From: CALLVY01 sp937899855
Lineage (GTDB): Bacteria > Bacteroidota > Bacteroidia > Chitinophagales > Saprospiraceae
DNA length: 64,000 bases
Direction of reading: 5' to 3'
Assembly: GCA_039820405.1 (NCBI GenBank)
Contig: JBCBQC010000002.1
Span: 62,001 to 126,000, forward strand
Shown here: positions 62,401 through 64,000 of the stretch, piece by piece
Layout: every line of letters begins with the position of its first letter
Numbering within the stretch: position 1 is the stretch's first letter
Notes under the pieces: generated by a model
Told to the model about the DNA's origin: nothing
Databases searched by the model: none
The model's input: the letters and a program-made list of their open reading frames with translations, nothing else
Program-made: the position numbers and the translations under genes

Positions 62401-63524
62401 AGTGCGGGAATCTCGGTACAATAGGTCGCAACCCCTGCTCCACAATCGTTACAAGTCGCTTCTCCATCCAGGTCATCCGCATTGTAAACGAAGGCCAAGC
62501 TCCGCGAGGTATCACAACCCACAAAGTCATCTCTAAAGCAACCCAAATCGGGATCTACCCACATGGCAAAATACGTACTGTCAATGATCTCGATCGCCCG
62601 GTTGATCAGACGATAACGTTGGAAAGTCATGTCGTTGATCTGATCGTTGGTCGTGTAAGCAAAAGCCTGGACCTGGATCTCCATCTGGATCTGGTCCCCG
62701 TTGGATTCGGTGTGGATACCACCGGCATCGTTGTAGCAATAAAAGGTTTGTTCCGTTGGGGGGAATTGGTTTTCGTCACAACCCCGAATCTGGATGATGG
62801 GAAAATCTCCCAGTTGGGGTTCGTAGATACCAATTTGACCACCTTCGTCCCAGAAACCAGCCAGACCGTTAAAGCCTTTATTGCCACTGGGCAATTCAAA
62901 ACCGTGGATGTCGAAGAAGTAAGGGTTACCCAAACCAGGCCACCCCCGAACATCTTCGGGGATCGTTCCCGGATCGAGCTCTACGCCCGAAGGGTCACCA
63001 CCATTGGCCGCTACCGCTTCTTCCCAAGCACGACGGTGCTTGATGATGTTGGTATCGGCAACGACGAAGAAGCGGTCCCAGTTGACACAAGTATCAACAC
63101 CTACCTGTCCTTCATCCGTCAGTGGTCCCGACCAGAAGTCGGTTTGTCCCGAGCTTCTTCCGTAGGTTTGACAAGCTACCTTCAAGTTGTTACCGGGGTC
63201 AATACCTCCCAGCCAGACGGCACCGGCAAAGATCGCCGCTACTTCCTCCAGACCAGACCCTTCCGGTACTCTTGGCACAATATAGTTACCGTTACTCCCA
63301 TCCCACCAGAGGTCACCACCGGTGAGCAAACGTGACCGGACGTTGTTGACAGCCATATCACGACCGCGTGTAGATAGCTCACAGTCCATCCGATAGGAGG
63401 CCCGATCTGCTTGTTCTTTCTTGGGCTTAGTTGCCTTTTGCAGGTTGGGGTTGACGTGAGCGGATGCCATTCCCATGGCCGACAACCAAACCAACAATAC
63501 CAAGCCATATTTAAAAAGTCGCAT
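59499..63524 (-). CDS. Giant secreted protein C of the paralogous trio
   Basis: A 1341-residue protein from the ATG at 63524 (MRLFKYGLVLLVW), with a signal peptide to about residue 22. It has the same layout as A: VNNVRSRLLTGGDLWWDG, CNDCGAGVATYCTEIP, DYFRGPLDEFGEEIGMSSF, the fibronectin-like FEGYQIYQLPSA to NHRPYYYTVIAYGYNNW region, WFPGYAIDVESGERLNIFFG and a sorting-like end VVASGTYLIHV-type followed by RQFDPSGL. Conserved cysteines occur throughout, as expected for an extracellular disulfide protein. It is 38 nt downstream of the TonB-dependent receptor and upstream of the PorV-like gene, so these three are likely one operon. Confidence 0.82.
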   Translation of the reverse strand: MRLFKYGLVLLVWLSAMGMASAHVNPNLQKATKPKKEQADRASYRMDCELSTRGRDMAVNNVRSRLLTGGDLWWDGSNGNYIVPRVPEGSGLEEVAAIFAGAVWLGGIDPGNNLKVACQTYGRSSGQTDFWSGPLTDEGQVGVDTCVNWDRFFVVADTNIIKHRRAWEEAVAANGGDPSGVELDPGTIPEDVRGWPGLGNPYFFDIHGFELPSGNKGFNGLAGFWDEGGQIGIYEPQLGDFPIIQIRGCDENQFPPTEQTFYCYNDAGGIHTESNGDQIQMEIQVQAFAYTTNDQINDMTFQRYRLINRAIEIIDSTYFAMWVDPDLGCFRDDFVGCDTSRSLAFVYNADDLDGEATCNDCGAGVATYCTEIPALGVDYFRGPLDEFGEEIGMSSFTYYDNGGYNPIQAMTDPQEAIEYYNYLSGSWRDGTRFTAGGTGYNPISTEFINYAFTERPDDASGWSMCSQNLGLGDRRTIQASGPFLLRPGTINELIIGVVWVPDLTYPCPDLTKLFVADDIAQSLFNNCFELTNGPWAPDVDWVELDEEIIAVLSNENPISNNFREQYIELDLAAPRDDSIIYFYQFEGYQIYQLPSATPPSDFNDPDQARLVESVDLKNGIRTIYNWDAVVNPNRDLPGEPEAIYVPELEVEGVDEGIKHTFRITEDRFGGGNLINHRPYYYTVIAYGYNNWLTFNQQEINPQGQQRPYIPSNNNIRQFTVVPRPIVDSRLNAQYGDGPQVTRLEGSGVGGKFVEITDETRDAILGGSFDGSVVYKPGQGPINVTVYNPLEIQDGDYELYFRDSIMNDTILEQDAGWLMVNLSNSDTVFSDRSIETLNEQIIGEFGFSISIEQTLDAGSREGNNGALGIEVEYVDELGEQWFNGVIDNDQPPLNFIKTGSNEPDNVDDPNQSFVTQMAPGYWQPYRLVDYRPILDGNVLLTPAWDNQLRNPQVRLAGTLDVLNNVDIIMTSDKSKWSRCVVVESASRLYFSSIGSNKPTEGGTEMFDVRSAPSVTPNDNNGDGLPDVDASESRPGFGWFPGYAIDVESGERLNIFFGENTTYDCASLTEAGLENLCGFLPDNGNGRDMMWNPTSEVFIPELINPSSNTDMYPVYAGGHHFIYVTRQSYDGCEELWEGLNGSSFQKVDPLSFITWTCMPLATTLDPLGSGNTGLIPNDITFRLRVDNPYQTSIGDGSNNRHPAYRFSFKGAEKSALTTQAEFDEELDQIRMVPNPYYGYSIYETSQFTNTVKITNLPAECDINIFSLDGRFIRRYQRNETPGEPNGVGAATRQINPDLEWDLKNSSGITVASGTYLIHVNAPGKGERVLKFFAVLRQFDPSGL

Positions 63525-63562
63525 GATATTTATTTTTATTAGTTATGTTTAATGTACTCTGC

Positions 63563-64000
63563 TTAGAATTCAAAAATTGCTCCCAGGTAAATTCTTCTCG
63601 GCAAGCTGAAGAAGTTGGGATTCAGCACCCGCCATTGGTACGCATCAATGAAGGATTGTAGGTTACCCGTAGAGGAAACCTCTGCCAGACGCTGCTGTCC
63701 CTGCTCCGAGTTGAGGAAACCATCATCGTCAGGCGAACCCGTCAAGGGGTATACCCGAGTAATGTTTCTCGTATCCAGTAGGTTCTGTACCCGGAGGTAA
63801 ACGTTCAAGCCCAGCTTGTTCTTAGCCTCTGGCCCGGTCAGGCGGAAGTTTTTATCCACTCGAAGGTTGAGCGAGAAGTTCCAGGGCAAACGAGCACCGT
63901 TGATCTGACCAACCGTACCGTTGGCATCGAGGATATCCGCCTGTCCTTTAACCGTGTAAGGACGACCCGATACGGCGATGGCCTGTAGGTTGACCCCAAA
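63563..64000 (-). CDS. TonB-dependent receptor, C-terminal fragment (gene continues past the window)
   Basis: The reading frame stays open from the stop codon at 63563 to the window's end, giving the last 145 residues. They look like the final strands of a TonB-dependent outer-membrane receptor: FSLNLRVDKNFRL, the NVYLRVQNLLDTRNI strand with the usual VYPLTGSPDDDGFLN loop after it, and a C-terminal aromatic residue (GAIFEF). The plug and the substrate are outside the window. It lies 38 nt before giant protein C on the same strand. Confidence 0.85.
   Translation of the reverse strand, partial: FGVNLQAIAVSGRPYTVKGQADILDANGTVGQINGARLPWNFSLNLRVDKNFRLTGPEAKNKLGLNVYLRVQNLLDTRNITRVYPLTGSPDDDGFLNSEQGQQRLAEVSSTGNLQSFIDAYQWRVLNPNFFSLPRRIYLGAIFEF

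Overview
The window comes from a member of the Bacteroidota, most likely a Saprospiria / Lewinella-type marine bacterium of moderately high GC. The evidence is a complete sprA (type IX secretion translocon), a fused murF-alr gene, a PorV/PorQ-family barrel, PorE-like and OmpA-type envelope proteins, ECF sigma factors, and promoters of the Bacteroidota form (TTG, about 19-20 nt, TAnnTTTG). No tRNA, rRNA, IS element, phage gene or CRISPR array was seen.

Layout. 1-12 kb: an OmpA lipoprotein, mfd, a mevalonate-kinase-like GHMP kinase overlapping a methyltransferase tail to tail, a PorE-like TPR/propeller/OmpA/SPOR-like protein, a 2-oxoacid dehydrogenase E2, cinA and birA. 12-19 kb: rsfS and ftsH divergent from birA, two convergent methyltransferases, and a sensor kinase / response regulator pair that resembles RprX/RprY. 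19-31 kb: sprA (2541 codons, with an unusual Lys/Gly-rich insert), ruvA, an ECF sigma factor overlapping a frameshifted gene for a membrane-anchored barrel-like protein, and an alpha/beta hydrolase. 31-40 kb: purD and murF-alr, then a three-gene periplasmic chaperone operon (double-parvulin protein, degenerate lipoprotein, SurA), and a short AlkA-like glycosylase. 40-49.6 kb: two tandem POT peptide transporters, a second sigma factor with a small membrane partner, a four-gene envelope operon (flippase-like protein, DUF3108, DUF4230, rhodanese), ruvC, a HIT protein and greA.

49.9-64 kb: the most unusual region. All genes are on the minus strand: the C-terminal end of a TonB-dependent receptor, a ~1340-residue secreted protein, a PorV/PorQ-family barrel, and two more ~1330-residue paralogues of the secreted protein. 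Each giant ends in a sequence resembling the type A sorting domain of T9SS substrates, and each carries many conserved cysteines. Together with SprA in the same window this suggests a surface system exported by T9SS: translocon (SprA), shuttle (PorV-like), cargo (three paralogues) and a TonB-linked receptor. Its substrate cannot be read from the sequence.

Most other genes are housekeeping: DNA repair and recombination (mfd, ruvA, ruvC, AlkA-like), transcription elongation (greA), ribosome silencing (rsfS), membrane proteolysis (ftsH), purine and wall synthesis (purD, murF-alr) and outer-membrane protein folding (SurA cluster). Several start codons were moved inward from the longest open frame, using homology and promoter position.
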